NCBI GenBank assembly: GCA_024275115.1
Contig: JAJRZT010000032.1
Coordinates: 1-64,000 of the forward strand
DNA from: Gammaproteobacteria bacterium
Lineage (GTDB): Bacteria; Pseudomonadota; Gammaproteobacteria; UBA6429; Thiohalophilaceae
Direction: 5' to 3'
DNA length: 64,000 bases
The notes beneath the pieces are model-generated. The model did not search any database and was not told where the DNA came from. It saw only the letters and a list, made by a program, of their open reading frames with translations. Of this stretch, positions 55,012 to 64,000 are shown in pieces. Positions within the stretch are counted from its first letter, which is position 1; each line of letters opens with the position of its first letter. Made by a program: the position numbers and the translations under genes.

Positions 55012-55350
55012 TTAGTTTTCTTCATCAAAAATTAAGTCCATTGTGACTTCTTCACCACTCTCAACCGCTCGAATTTGCTTCAAATCTGGTAATCTTGTGA
55101 TCAAATAGCCGCAGGAGGCCGAAATAAGCCCCTCACTTTGCATTTGAATACCATAAAGCAGGCTCATCGCCACATATTGTGCGCGCTGCATCTTGTCGGG
55201 GTTACTAATAAGCTCACCGTCAATTTCAATCCCTTCATCCATGTCCAGATCCATATTATCGAGAAATTCCCGCTGTTTACCCGGATGGCGCGTACTTCTC
55301 TCATATTCAAAAACTTCTGTTCCATTTAAAACCACCCGTAATTTAGTCAA
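55012..55350 (-). CDS. Conserved-looking hypothetical protein
   Basis: The 112-residue acidic protein reads (M)TKLRVVLNGTEVFEYER from a TTG at 55350 preceded by AAGGATG. An upstream ATG at 55422 would add 24 residues and has poor support. It has no signal peptide or membrane helix. It ends in EEVTMDLIFDEEN. Function not recognised. It is divergent from the site-2 protease gene. Confidence 0.7.
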   Translation of the reverse strand: MTKLRVVLNGTEVFEYERSTRHPGKQREFLDNMDLDMDEGIEIDGELISNPDKMQRAQYVAMSLLYGIQMQSEGLISASCGYLITRLPDLKQIRAVESGEEVTMDLIFDEEN

Positions 55351-55507
55351 AATGCCATCCTTTATGTAAGATATTGAAATATAGATATTTATCCTAATTA
55401 TACAATCATTATTCAGTTGCAATCTGTATGCGCATTATCGCCATATCAGAGACAAACTTAAAGCAAATCCTTTCCCTACCGTTCAAATGAACTGATATGA
55501 TAGCCCG

Positions 55508-56158
55508 ATGTTAGACTCAAACTTAAGCACCGCTCAACTCATCCTTATTTCAATTATTCCGGTACTTTTTGCCATTGTATTGCATGAAGTGGCGCACGGC
55601 TGGGCCGCTTACAAGCTTGGTGACCGCACCGCCATGATGTTAGGACGACTTAGCCTTAATCCCATTAAGCATATCGACCCCATCGGCACAATTTTAGTCC
55701 CAGCAATATTAATTTTAACTGTCAATTTTGCTTTTGGCTGGGCTAAACCCGTTCCTATCGACTGGCGAAACTTTAAAAATCCGAAAAGGGACACCGCCCT
55801 GGTCGCCATCGCCGGGCCCGCGGCCAATTTAGTCATGGCAATCGGCTGGGGGCTTATTGCCGCTATCACCACCATTTTGCCCGATAATTTCGCTCAGCCG
55901 ATGCTTAATATGGCCTTTATTGGTGTGTTTTTTAACGTGCTATTAATGGTTTTTAATCTTATCCCTGTTCCCCCCACCGATGGTGGTCGGATAGCAGTGA
56001 GTCTTTTACCTGCCCCGGCGGGTAACCTGTTGAGCAAAGTTGAACCGTTTGGACTCATCCTGCTTCTGCTGTTAATCTTTACCGGTGTGCTCTGGCAGTT
56101 TATTATCCCTGTTATTCAAATGATCAGCGGGCTTATCTTTTCATTGTTTGGCGTATAG
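55508..56158 (+). CDS. Site-2 protease family membrane protein
   Basis: The 216-residue integral membrane metalloprotease has the zinc motif HEVAHG (about 26-31) and NLIPVPPTDGGRI (about 155-167) with the third ligand. About six hydrophobic segments are present. No PDZ or CBS domain is seen, so it is the short M50 type often found in gammaproteobacteria; substrate unknown. It precedes an exported-protein gene by 15 bases. Confidence 0.9.
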   Translation: MLDSNLSTAQLILISIIPVLFAIVLHEVAHGWAAYKLGDRTAMMLGRLSLNPIKHIDPIGTILVPAILILTVNFAFGWAKPVPIDWRNFKNPKRDTALVAIAGPAANLVMAIGWGLIAAITTILPDNFAQPMLNMAFIGVFFNVLLMVFNLIPVPPTDGGRIAVSLLPAPAGNLLSKVEPFGLILLLLLIFTGVLWQFIIPVIQMISGLIFSLFGV

Positions 56159-56173
56159 GTTTATTTGTCACTT

Positions 56174-56725
56174 ATGAAGCACTTCCAATATCAGATTTTA
56201 TTTATTGCCGTGACTCTCCTGCTAACACCGCATCTATTACACGCTAAAACAACCAACGAAGCACAATATTCCAACGAACAAATTCGAATCAAATTTTCAC
56301 CCAGAACCCCGGAACAAATTGCCGCCTTTTATGAAGGGCGTGGTTTTTCAAAAGCCATGGTAAACAAACTAAAGCAACAATGCTTTATTACCGTAAGAAT
56401 TCTGAACAAGTCGCGGGATATTATCTGGCTGGATTTAAGCAACTGGACTTTTACAAATACTGAAGGTGAATTTAAACGCACTACCCGTGCTAAGTGGAAA
56501 TTGCTCTGGAAAAAAATGGCTATCCCCCTGGCACACCAGTCAACCTTCCGCTGGACTTTGCTCCCCGAAGAACTTGACTTTAGACCCAATGAACATGAAG
56601 GTGGCAATATTACTCTGCCCTTTTCAAGCAAACCCTTTACACTACAGGCAGGCTTTAAAACAAAAGCGGATAAATCCGGCAAAGCCTTTAATATCCAGGT
56701 TAATAATATTAGATGTGCCTATTAA
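56174..56725 (+). CDS. Exported hypothetical protein
   Basis: The 183-residue precursor (ATG at 56174, or TTG at 56165 adding three residues) has a signal peptide ending near LLHAK. The mature part has two Cys (QQCFITV and NIRCAY) that could be oxidised. It is followed by a TlpA-like thioredoxin gene overlapping by one base. The two may act together in the periplasm. The family is not recognised. Confidence 0.75.
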   Translation: MKHFQYQILFIAVTLLLTPHLLHAKTTNEAQYSNEQIRIKFSPRTPEQIAAFYEGRGFSKAMVNKLKQQCFITVRILNKSRDIIWLDLSNWTFTNTEGEFKRTTRAKWKLLWKKMAIPLAHQSTFRWTLLPEELDFRPNEHEGGNITLPFSSKPFTLQAGFKTKADKSGKAFNIQVNNIRCAY

Positions 56726-57261
56726 TGAAAGCTAAAAAGTTTACATTCTTATTCATCCTTCTGCTTGGTTCTCTGGCGTTTACCTCAGTGGCAAAAAACA
56801 CCTTGCCGGAACCACCCAAAGGTATTCTACTATTGGCCCCCTACCCGGCACCTACCATTGAGTTAACTGATATTGATGGCGAAAAATTCAGTCTGACAGA
56901 AACAAAAAAACACTGGGTGTTTGTTCACTTCTGGGCAAGCTGGTGCGGACCCTGCAGAAAAGAAATGCCAGCCATACAAAAAATGTGGCGCGTATTAGAA
57001 AAAGAGGGCCTAAAAATGGCACTTATTAATACCGCAGAAGATGAAGACACCGTTTTTAACTTTCTTGGCATTTACGCACCCGATATTCGGGCACTAATGG
57101 ACAGGGATGGGCAAATCACCGAAAAATGGCGGCCACGTGGCCTACCTGCCACTTACCTTGTCGACCCCAGTGGCCAGGTGCGTTACCAGGTGCTTGGCGG
57201 CCGCCCGTGGGAAACAAAACTATACCTTGAGTTTTTACGCCGTTTGTTGAAACAAAAATAA
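56725..57261 (+). CDS. TlpA/ResA-like periplasmic thioredoxin
   Basis: The 178-residue protein has an N-terminal signal or anchor (about 1-22) and a thioredoxin fold with the active site WASWCGPCRKEMP (CGPC at about 71-74) and the cis-Pro in GLPATYLVDPSG. It is a probable disulphide reductase. The start at 56725 is chosen because it overlaps the upstream stop as TAATG. The exported protein just before it, with two Cys, is a possible substrate. Confidence 0.9.
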   Translation: MKAKKFTFLFILLLGSLAFTSVAKNTLPEPPKGILLLAPYPAPTIELTDIDGEKFSLTETKKHWVFVHFWASWCGPCRKEMPAIQKMWRVLEKEGLKMALINTAEDEDTVFNFLGIYAPDIRALMDRDGQITEKWRPRGLPATYLVDPSGQVRYQVLGGRPWETKLYLEFLRRLLKQK

Positions 57262-57519
57262 TATTATCCTGAAATAAAACCCAACAGTATTCCTCTTAAC
57301 CTTACTTTTAGAGTCTGTTGATCTTTCCGCTGTTAGGCTTATTTTGAGATAATTTTACCCCGCCCTTGAAATTCGGCAGGTGTTACGAAGACTTCGCCAA
57401 AACGTGAACTAAACCACATCAAAATGAGCGGCTCAGCCCTGCCTTTGTCTGGAAATTCAGTTTTTATGTGGTAATATCGTCTCCATCTTCTTCAAACGGA
57501 ATTCTGAGTTAGAACAAAT

Positions 57520-59982
57520 ATGGATATCCTCTTTACCGATAAAACTGGGCAACAATATCAACTCAACCGCAATCCAGCACGCCCATCTAATCTCATTCCT
57601 AAACCTAAAAACCAGCACCAGGCTTTGCAGTTCATCCAGAGGTTAAAAATCACCCAGCCTAAGCACTGGTCTTTGCTACACCGTGTACTTGAGCCCTCAT
57701 CCACTCCTATTACCAGCAAACACGCCATTCAGAAATGGCTTGCCACAGCATTGGTAAACCAACAGTGGTATCTACACCAATATAAAAAAGCGGCGGTTCA
57801 CTCGACCTTTGGCAGCAGCACAAAAACACAAACCGCCGGGCTAGGCCCCATGAATGCAGGCAAACCCATCAGTAGTGTAACGGCACCGGCCACAGAGCAA
57901 TCCGCCGATAATGAAACAGCCATCAGCGATACGAACCCGCCTAAAGTGAGTGATTCGGCCCAAACCGGCGCAGCACCATATAGCCAAACTGAAACGCGCG
58001 GCTGTCCCATCAGCATGGTTTCCGGTGAGGAATTACTGCCCATAGAAGATGCAACGTTGCCGGGGCCTATGCCCTTTGTCTGGAAGCGTGTTTATCGCAC
58101 AGGCCACCAACACGACAATGGCCTGGGCCATGGCTGGACACACAGTGCAGGTGAAAAACTCGAACTCCAGGCACAAACCGTCAATATTATTGACGATGAA
58201 GGCCGCCACCTCAGCTTTAAACGCCCGCAAATAAACCAGCGCAGTAAACTCATTAATGAAGGCATGGATCTAGATTACGTTTCTGCCAACTGTTTTATTC
58301 TCAAAGCTAAAAAAAGCTGGGACAAGGTTTTTATACGACTCGGCGAAACCAACCAGTTTCGTTTAAGCCAGCTACGCCACCGCCTTTATCAACCACAAAA
58401 AAAAGGAATGTACGCACAGGCCGAACAGGGCTTTACGATTAACCTGCATTATGATGCGCATAATGCATTAATGAAGATTGAAGGTAACTGGGGTAAAAGT
58501 TTTTACCTGAAGCGCGATGCCAATGGCCGCATCACTGAGCTGACATTAAAAAATGAACAAACACAGGCAACAAAATGCGTGGCCGAATACGATTACAGCG
58601 AACAAGGTGACCTGATCGCACACCGTAACGCGGCAGCCAGCGGAGAAACCTACCGTTATAGCCATCATCTACTACAACAGCGAACACTGGCAACCGGATT
58701 TAATTACTATTATCAATGGGATTGTAACGACACATCAGCACGTTGTATCCATAACTGGGGGGACGATGGTATCTACGATTACCATTTTAAATGGGACCCA
58801 GATAACAATGCCAGCTGTGCCACCGACAGTCGTGGCTATACCACCACCTTTATCTATAATAACTTTGGCCAAATAGAACAGGAAATTGACCCCGAGGGTG
58901 GCATCCACCGTTACCAATACGATAATGGCCTTAAAGTGGCCTATACCAATCCCGAAGGCAACACAACGCACTATTTTTATGATGCCGACAATCAACCTGC
59001 CGGTTACCGTGATGCACTCGGCCACAGTGAAATCATCGGCTATTTTAAAGGCAAGCCAACGCGGTTTAAAGATAAGAGCGGTATCGGCTGGCAGCGTGAA
59101 TATAATGCGCGCGGCCTGCTAACAAAACATATCGATCCCTACGGCAAACAAACCGACTATCAATACAATACCAATGGTTTAATCAGCCAGCTAACGGATC
59201 CATTCGGGCATAAAACCCGTTATCACTGGAATCAACAAGGCCAGCTAGAAAAAATAATAGACAGCTCCGATAATGTTCAGCAATACAAATACGATGAATG
59301 GGGGCAGATAACCGAACAACATATTTTACTTAAAAAACAAACTCAAGCCAGCATCACAAAATATAGCTACTCAAAAACAGGCCAGCTAACAAAACGAACC
59401 GACCCCAATGGTGAGCAAACCCATTACCAATACAATAACAATAATCAATTAATTGAACATACCGATGCACAGGGGCGTAAAACACAATTTGAATACGATG
59501 GTTTATCACAAGTTGTTAAACGCACCCATGCCAACGGCCACACCTTACACTACCGTTACGACAAAGAACGCAACCTGAAAGAACTCATCAATGAAAACGG
59601 TGAACACTACCGTTTTGAATACGATGGGTGTGAACGGCTGGTAAAAGAAACCGGCTTCGATGGCCACAGCCAGCACTATAAATACAATAAAGCCGGGCAG
59701 CTCATCAAACACCTCGATGCGGGGCAAGTAATCACCGAGTTTGAACGCGATGCCCTTGGGCAAATGCTCACCAAAACCAGCTCGCACCGTATCAACAAAA
59801 CAGACAAACAAAAAAGCCGCTACCTCTACGATGCCAATGGTCGGTTAACCGAAACCTATAACGAACACCAGTACCTCACCTTTAAATACGACAAGTTTGG
59901 TAACCTGCTCAACGAACATCACTGTGACCTTAAAGCAAGCCAAACCCACGCCCCTCGACCGCATCCTGTCCAGCGCGGTTGA
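57520..59982 (+). CDS. rhs: Rhs-family protein, N-terminal and repeat part (frameshifted)
   Basis: The 820-codon frame has a non-PAAR N-terminus. It then has the Rhs entry motif GEELLPIEDATLPGPMPFVW (about 168-187) and many YD repeats such as YNTNGLISQLTDPFG. It ends in junk (THAPRPHPVQRG) because the correct continuation is in the next frame from about 59930. Rhs shells enclose a C-terminal toxin. The break near the end of the repeats would separate shell and toxin unless the ribosome shifts or the base call is wrong. Confidence 0.9.
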   Translation: MDILFTDKTGQQYQLNRNPARPSNLIPKPKNQHQALQFIQRLKITQPKHWSLLHRVLEPSSTPITSKHAIQKWLATALVNQQWYLHQYKKAAVHSTFGSSTKTQTAGLGPMNAGKPISSVTAPATEQSADNETAISDTNPPKVSDSAQTGAAPYSQTETRGCPISMVSGEELLPIEDATLPGPMPFVWKRVYRTGHQHDNGLGHGWTHSAGEKLELQAQTVNIIDDEGRHLSFKRPQINQRSKLINEGMDLDYVSANCFILKAKKSWDKVFIRLGETNQFRLSQLRHRLYQPQKKGMYAQAEQGFTINLHYDAHNALMKIEGNWGKSFYLKRDANGRITELTLKNEQTQATKCVAEYDYSEQGDLIAHRNAAASGETYRYSHHLLQQRTLATGFNYYYQWDCNDTSARCIHNWGDDGIYDYHFKWDPDNNASCATDSRGYTTTFIYNNFGQIEQEIDPEGGIHRYQYDNGLKVAYTNPEGNTTHYFYDADNQPAGYRDALGHSEIIGYFKGKPTRFKDKSGIGWQREYNARGLLTKHIDPYGKQTDYQYNTNGLISQLTDPFGHKTRYHWNQQGQLEKIIDSSDNVQQYKYDEWGQITEQHILLKKQTQASITKYSYSKTGQLTKRTDPNGEQTHYQYNNNNQLIEHTDAQGRKTQFEYDGLSQVVKRTHANGHTLHYRYDKERNLKELINENGEHYRFEYDGCERLVKETGFDGHSQHYKYNKAGQLIKHLDAGQVITEFERDALGQMLTKTSSHRINKTDKQKSRYLYDANGRLTETYNEHQYLTFKYDKFGNLLNEHHCDLKASQTHAPRPHPVQRG

Positions 59983-61504
59983 TATCGGCTACCACACACA
60001 ATGGCCAGGCATACGCACCGCCATTACCTTGCCCGATGGCCAACAAATCGAATACCAATACGACCAACTGCAACTCAAAGAAATTCAAGTCAACGGCAAC
60101 ATCATTACCCAAATTCAGCATGATGTGTTGGGGCGAGAAACCGATCGTCAGCAAGGGCAGCTCAACACCCATAGCGACTACGATCCCATGGGGCGCCTGG
60201 TTAAACAACAAGCGATTAATCAGGCAAGTAAACAATCGACCATTCAACGTGAGTACGGTTACGATCCGTTTAACAATTTAAACTATCTAAAAGACGGCCA
60301 GCACGAAACCCATTACCTCTATGATGAACTCAACCGCCTTAAAAAAGCCGTTCAAGATGGTCAAACCGAACAGTTCGACTTCGACCCTGCTGGTAATATC
60401 GTTGCCATTAGTGAACAAAGCGAGTCCCTCAAAAACAACGCCAACATCAAAGGCAACCGCCTCACCCTACAAGGCGACAAAAAGTTTAGCTACGACGAAC
60501 GCGGCAACTTAATAAAAGAAACACGCGGCAAAGGCGGCAAGCTCGTTACCACCTTTAGCTACAACCTGCAAAACCAGTTAACCGCCGTCACAAAAGAAGG
60601 CCAAACCACCCAGTATAAATACGACCCTCTCGGTCGCCGCTTCGAAAAAAGCGATAGCTTCGGCACCACCCGCTACCTCTGGGCAGAAAACCAGATGGTG
60701 CAGGAAACAAGAAACAACATAAAAAAAACCTACGTCTACGAGCCGAACAGCTTTAAACCCGTCGCGCTGGTACAAGACGAACAAATCTACCACTACCACC
60801 TCGACCACCTCGGCACCCCAAGAGAACTTACCAATAACGCCGGTGATATCGTCTGGAAAGTGCGCTACAAAACTTATGGCAATGTCGCGGTAAAAGAAGT
60901 CGATGAAATCGAAAACAACATTCGCTTTCAAGGCCAATACTTCGACGAAGAAAGTGGTTTACATTACAACCGCCATCGGTATTATAACCCCAGTAGCGGG
61001 CAGTTTATAAGCCAGGATCCGATTGGTTTATTGGGCGGTATCAATAATTACCAGTATGCGCCGAATCCGACGGGGTGGGTGGATCCGTTGGGGTTGAGTT
61101 GTAAGGAGGTAGATTTTTATGTTGGGTCAAATGAACAAGTTATTCCATCAACTGGTTACAGAGCTTTTGGTGGAGAATCTAATGTTAATGAAGCATTAAG
61201 TGGCACTATATCACCAAGAGATCCTACTTATATAACTTTTGATGATATTACGAATATGAATCCCGATGAAGCGAAAAGTTTTATGCAATTACCTCGATCT
61301 CCAACTCATGCAGTTGAGTTTGATACTTTACAGGTGATCGATGATATCAAAACGCCAGATGGAAAATGGAATACTAATGGCATTCCAGAACCTATAACTG
61401 AAACCTTCCCAGAGTGGGGAGCTGGTGGTGCAACGCAAGCAATCACTAATAAGCCTATAAAAATTGATTCATCAAAAATAGTTGAATTAGGGGTGAAAAG
61501 ATGA
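59897..61504 (+). CDS. rhs: Rhs-family protein, C-terminal core and variable toxin tip
   Basis: The 535-codon frame continues the Rhs repeats from about KPTPLDRILSS. The core ends with the hallmark DPIGLLGGINNYQYAPNP and WVDPLGL (about residue 400). The 130 residues after it are AT-rich and unrelated to the core. They start DFYVGSNEQVIPSTGYRAFGG and would be the toxin, autoproteolytically released in typical Rhs proteins. I do not recognise its activity. The ATG at 59897 is unlikely to be a real start, and this is better seen as the 3' part of the 57520 gene. Confidence 0.85.
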   Translation: MVTCSTNITVTLKQAKPTPLDRILSSAVDIGYHTQWPGIRTAITLPDGQQIEYQYDQLQLKEIQVNGNIITQIQHDVLGRETDRQQGQLNTHSDYDPMGRLVKQQAINQASKQSTIQREYGYDPFNNLNYLKDGQHETHYLYDELNRLKKAVQDGQTEQFDFDPAGNIVAISEQSESLKNNANIKGNRLTLQGDKKFSYDERGNLIKETRGKGGKLVTTFSYNLQNQLTAVTKEGQTTQYKYDPLGRRFEKSDSFGTTRYLWAENQMVQETRNNIKKTYVYEPNSFKPVALVQDEQIYHYHLDHLGTPRELTNNAGDIVWKVRYKTYGNVAVKEVDEIENNIRFQGQYFDEESGLHYNRHRYYNPSSGQFISQDPIGLLGGINNYQYAPNPTGWVDPLGLSCKEVDFYVGSNEQVIPSTGYRAFGGESNVNEALSGTISPRDPTYITFDDITNMNPDEAKSFMQLPRSPTHAVEFDTLQVIDDIKTPDGKWNTNGIPEPITETFPEWGAGGATQAITNKPIKIDSSKIVELGVKR

Positions 61505-61707
61505 AGCCTATAGAAAACTATTATAAAGAAATATCTAATTTTTTAGCCAGTGAGAATGCTAGTCTTTCAATTGAATTTGATGAGTTAGTTGATAATAACG
61601 CTACGAAACAAGAGATCTTCTTCTGGTTGCAAAAAAGGTCAAGTGAAAATAAATTTTCTAAAAAACTGGATGATCTAGTTACCGATTTTTATTATTCAAT
61701 TCGTTAA
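61501..61707 (+). CDS. Candidate immunity protein for the Rhs C-terminal toxin
   Basis: The 68-residue acidic, mostly helical protein overlaps the Rhs stop as ATGA and shares its AT-rich composition. A small gene directly after an Rhs tip is normally the cognate immunity gene. It has no recognisable family. The role is inferred from position alone. Confidence 0.6.
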   Translation: MKPIENYYKEISNFLASENASLSIEFDELVDNNATKQEIFFWLQKRSSENKFSKKLDDLVTDFYYSIR

Positions 61708-61937
61708 AATCGTCTTTTTAACTAACCACAAAGGAGAGAAGGACACCGATAACTTAATAACTTAACTCTGCATTGTATTTAAAAGCGTAACTCGTTACAT
61801 CACCATTAATTCTTAGACATTTAATGTAATCTGTAAAAAAACAACTGGATCGGGTTTCGTACATAGAGGCTTAGTGATAGTGCCCTAGGCTTGCCGTTAA
61901 TGCTGTTTGTATATAACCAGCCTGACTTTTAGCAGAA

Positions 61938-63956
61938 CTACTTCGCTAAATAACATGCAACAGCATGCGAGCCTGAAATATTATATGTATCCGGGTAGTT
62001 ACCCGTACAGATATCCATTCGCTCAGGGCATCGAGGATTAAAGTGGCAACCGGATGGTGGTGTTATCGGTGAAGGCAGTTCCCCCTCCAGAACAATCATT
62101 TCTTTTTCAGAACCCTTAACCACACCTTTATCAACAGTTGGAATTGCAGATAAAAGTGCTTTTGTGTAAGGATGCTGTGGTTTTTGCATCACGTCGTCTA
62201 CGCTACCACGTTCAACTATTCGCCCGAGATACATCACTGCAATTTCATCAGCAAGGTATTCGACGACTGATAAATTATGGGTGATAAATAAATAACTCAG
62301 GCCATAATCCTGCTGTAATTGCTTAAACAGATTCAGCATTTGCGCCTGCACTGATACATCAAGCGCACTGGTCGGCTCGTCACAAATTAAGATTTCAGGA
62401 TTAACCGCCAGGGCACGGGCAATGCAGATACGCTGGCGCTGGCCACCCGAAAACTCATGCGGGTACAAACTGATTGCAGTCTCGGACAACCCGACCTGTT
62501 TTAATAATACTTTCACTTTAGTTTTTCTTTCTGCTGCCCCAAGTTCAGGATTTAAAGCAACCATACCTTCTTCAATAATGTCACCTACCCGCTTACGCGG
62601 GTTCATTGCTGAATATGGGTCCTGAAAAATAATTTGAGCCTGATGGCGAAGCGCCTTGAGTTGATTTACATCGGGACAGGATATATCTTCATTATTTAAC
62701 AACAGTTTCCCGGCCGTTAATTCATTCAGGTGCAGCAATGTTTTGCCTACTGTTGTTTTTCCGCAGCCGGACTCACCCACCAACGCCAGGGTTTTTCCTT
62801 TATATAAAGTTAAATTAACCCCATCGACTGCATAAACATAGCCTGCAATCTTTTTAAAAACCCCCTTATAAATAGGAAAATGCACTTTAAGGTTGGCAAC
62901 ACTGAATACTTCTTCATGATTAGTACTTTTAGTCGCCGCTATTTCAGACACGGCATTGTTCGCAACCGGAAAGTCAAAGGTATTATCACTAAACTGTAAA
63001 CAACGCACACTATGATCATTACCTGCATTAACCAGGCTAATTAATTGAGTATTACACTGTGTAATGGCAGAGCCACAACGCTCATAAAAACGGCAGCCAC
63101 AAAACTCGGTAGTTAATGGTGGCACAATACCTTTAATCACATCAAGCGTCTTATTGCGCTTTGATTTGGCAGGCAAAGATGCAAATAATTTTTTTGAATA
63201 GGGGTGTAATGGCGCTGAAAAGAAATCAGGACGACTGGCATACTCGACTATCTCACCCGCATACATCACCGCTATATGGTCAACAAAGTCGGATACAATG
63301 CCAAGATCATGAGTAATTAAAAGAATCGCCATCTCGGTGCGTTTTTGGATATCACGCAACAAGGTCATCACCTGCGCCTGGATAGTGACATCCAGTGCCG
63401 TAGTGGGTTCATCTGCAATCAGTAAGTCTGGTTCAGAAGCCAGTGCCATTGCAATCATGACACGCTGTTTCATTCCGCCGGACAGTTGATGCGGATAATC
63501 TTTCGCACGTTGTTCAGCAACCGGGATCCCCACCGAGTCCAGTAAAGCAATCACCTCTTGCCAGGCAGCCCGTCCTTTTAATCCACGATGTTGCAGTAGC
63601 ACTTCTTCAATTTGCTGCTGTACGGTTAAAACAGGGTTAAGCGAGGTCATCGGCTCCTGAAATATCATTGCAATACGGTTACCACGCACCGAGCGCATCT
63701 CAATTTCAGATTTTTTTAGTAAGTCTTCCCCATTATAGATAATGGTACCTTCGGTTATTTTACCGGCAGGCGACGGCACCAGCTGCATAATTGACAATGC
63801 AGTTATTGACTTACCACAACCGGACTCTCCTAATATCGCAAAGGTTTCACCGCGATTAATTTTAAAGCTCACGCCGTCCACCGCACGTATTGGCTTGTTA
63901 TCAATATCACCAAAACAGGTTTTTAGGTTATTGACTTCGAGTAATGTATCCGTCAT
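61938..63956 (-). CDS. Peptide ABC transporter, fused double ATPase (DppD-DppF type)
   Basis: The 672-residue protein has two full ABC ATPase domains. Walker A is GESGCGKS (about 43-50) and GESGCGKT (about 394-401), with signature motifs LSGGMKQR and FSGGQRQR. Each domain ends with the Cys-containing oligopeptide-type C-terminal motif ([21 protein letters not shown]). This is the YejF/GsiA layout. It overlaps the permease stop by one base as TAATG, so it is the last gene of a peptide import operon that extends beyond the window. Confidence 0.95.
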   Translation of the reverse strand: MTDTLLEVNNLKTCFGDIDNKPIRAVDGVSFKINRGETFAILGESGCGKSITALSIMQLVPSPAGKITEGTIIYNGEDLLKKSEIEMRSVRGNRIAMIFQEPMTSLNPVLTVQQQIEEVLLQHRGLKGRAAWQEVIALLDSVGIPVAEQRAKDYPHQLSGGMKQRVMIAMALASEPDLLIADEPTTALDVTIQAQVMTLLRDIQKRTEMAILLITHDLGIVSDFVDHIAVMYAGEIVEYASRPDFFSAPLHPYSKKLFASLPAKSKRNKTLDVIKGIVPPLTTEFCGCRFYERCGSAITQCNTQLISLVNAGNDHSVRCLQFSDNTFDFPVANNAVSEIAATKSTNHEEVFSVANLKVHFPIYKGVFKKIAGYVYAVDGVNLTLYKGKTLALVGESGCGKTTVGKTLLHLNELTAGKLLLNNEDISCPDVNQLKALRHQAQIIFQDPYSAMNPRKRVGDIIEEGMVALNPELGAAERKTKVKVLLKQVGLSETAISLYPHEFSGGQRQRICIARALAVNPEILICDEPTSALDVSVQAQMLNLFKQLQQDYGLSYLFITHNLSVVEYLADEIAVMYLGRIVERGSVDDVMQKPQHPYTKALLSAIPTVDKGVVKGSEKEMIVLEGELPSPITPPSGCHFNPRCPERMDICTGNYPDTYNISGSHAVACYLAK

Positions 63957-64000
63957 TACTTAACCCCTTGCTGGCGCGGGTCAAAAGCATCACGGATTGC
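63956..64000 (-). CDS. DppC/YejE-type permease C-terminus (partial)
   Basis: Fourteen codons and a stop are visible, reading AIRDAFDPRQQGVK. The pattern G/A-x-RDA-x-DPR is the usual C-terminus of the second permease of dipeptide/oligopeptide ABC systems. The rest is off the right edge. Confidence 0.75.
   Translation of the reverse strand, partial: AIRDAFDPRQQGVK

Noticed and set aside
61104-61121. Strong AGGAGG site followed by ATG at the start of the Rhs variable tip, as a possible internal start of the toxin
   Set aside because: The ATG is not in the toxin frame and opens only 26 codons; no in-frame start lies at the right distance.

Overview
The window comes from a gammaproteobacterium with an AT-leaning genome. 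This rests on gene order: rpsB-tsf-pyrH-frr-uppS-cdsA-dxr-rseP-bamA-skp-lpxD-fabZ-lpxA on one strand with divergent map-glnD, plus dapC/D/E, tsaB near a YoaA/DinG helicase, and mrcB followed by a TPR lipoprotein. No species can be named from what is visible. TTG starts look fairly common.

Layout. 1-131: 5' end of an ISAs1-like insertion sequence running off the left edge. 270-878: rnhB. 977-4175: a plus-strand operon of a Gfo/Idh/MocA oxidoreductase, a DegT-type aminotransferase and lpxB, predicted to be gnnA-gnnB-lpxB and to give a lipid A with amide-linked 3-acyl chains. 4172-16786: the long minus-strand cell-envelope and translation cluster lpxA to rpsB. 17035-20454: map-glnD. 20451-26385: an HDOD protein, a VOC protein, an EamA transporter and lysine/DAP genes dapC, dapD, an ArsC-like gene and dapE. 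26807-36942: an assortment including a multipass transporter, a DUF302-like protein, tsaB, an FHA protein, a GNAT enzyme, a YoaA-like helicase, an LpoP-like lipoprotein with mrcB, and an NlpC/P60 lipoprotein.

37068-42883 is the most unusual block. A gene for a tandem-duplicated small domain is interrupted by an in-frame TAA. It is followed by a HEAT-repeat/Ser-Thr kinase fusion, two PilT-family ATPases and a double-FHA protein, tightly spaced on one strand. I read it as a candidate phosphorylation module controlling type IV pilus retraction or a related secretion machine.

42901-48055: a TetR-TolC-RND efflux operon with no adaptor gene, then an EAL-HDOD protein, kdsB, an exported protein and a second, membrane-anchored Ser/Thr kinase (51515-54019). 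54049-57261: an orphan Xre/MbcA/ParS-like protein, a cold-shock protein with a duplicated upstream element, a small conserved protein, a site-2 protease, an exported protein and a TlpA-like thioredoxin. 57520-61707: an Rhs gene broken by a frameshift, with an AT-rich variable C-terminal (toxin-like) tip and a small overlapping ORF that is the likely immunity gene. 61938-64000: a double-ATPase peptide ABC transporter protein and the last codons of its permease.

Three intrinsic terminators, an rpsB promoter, a probable S2 leader, a candidate TetR operator and the cold-shock upstream repeats are also annotated.
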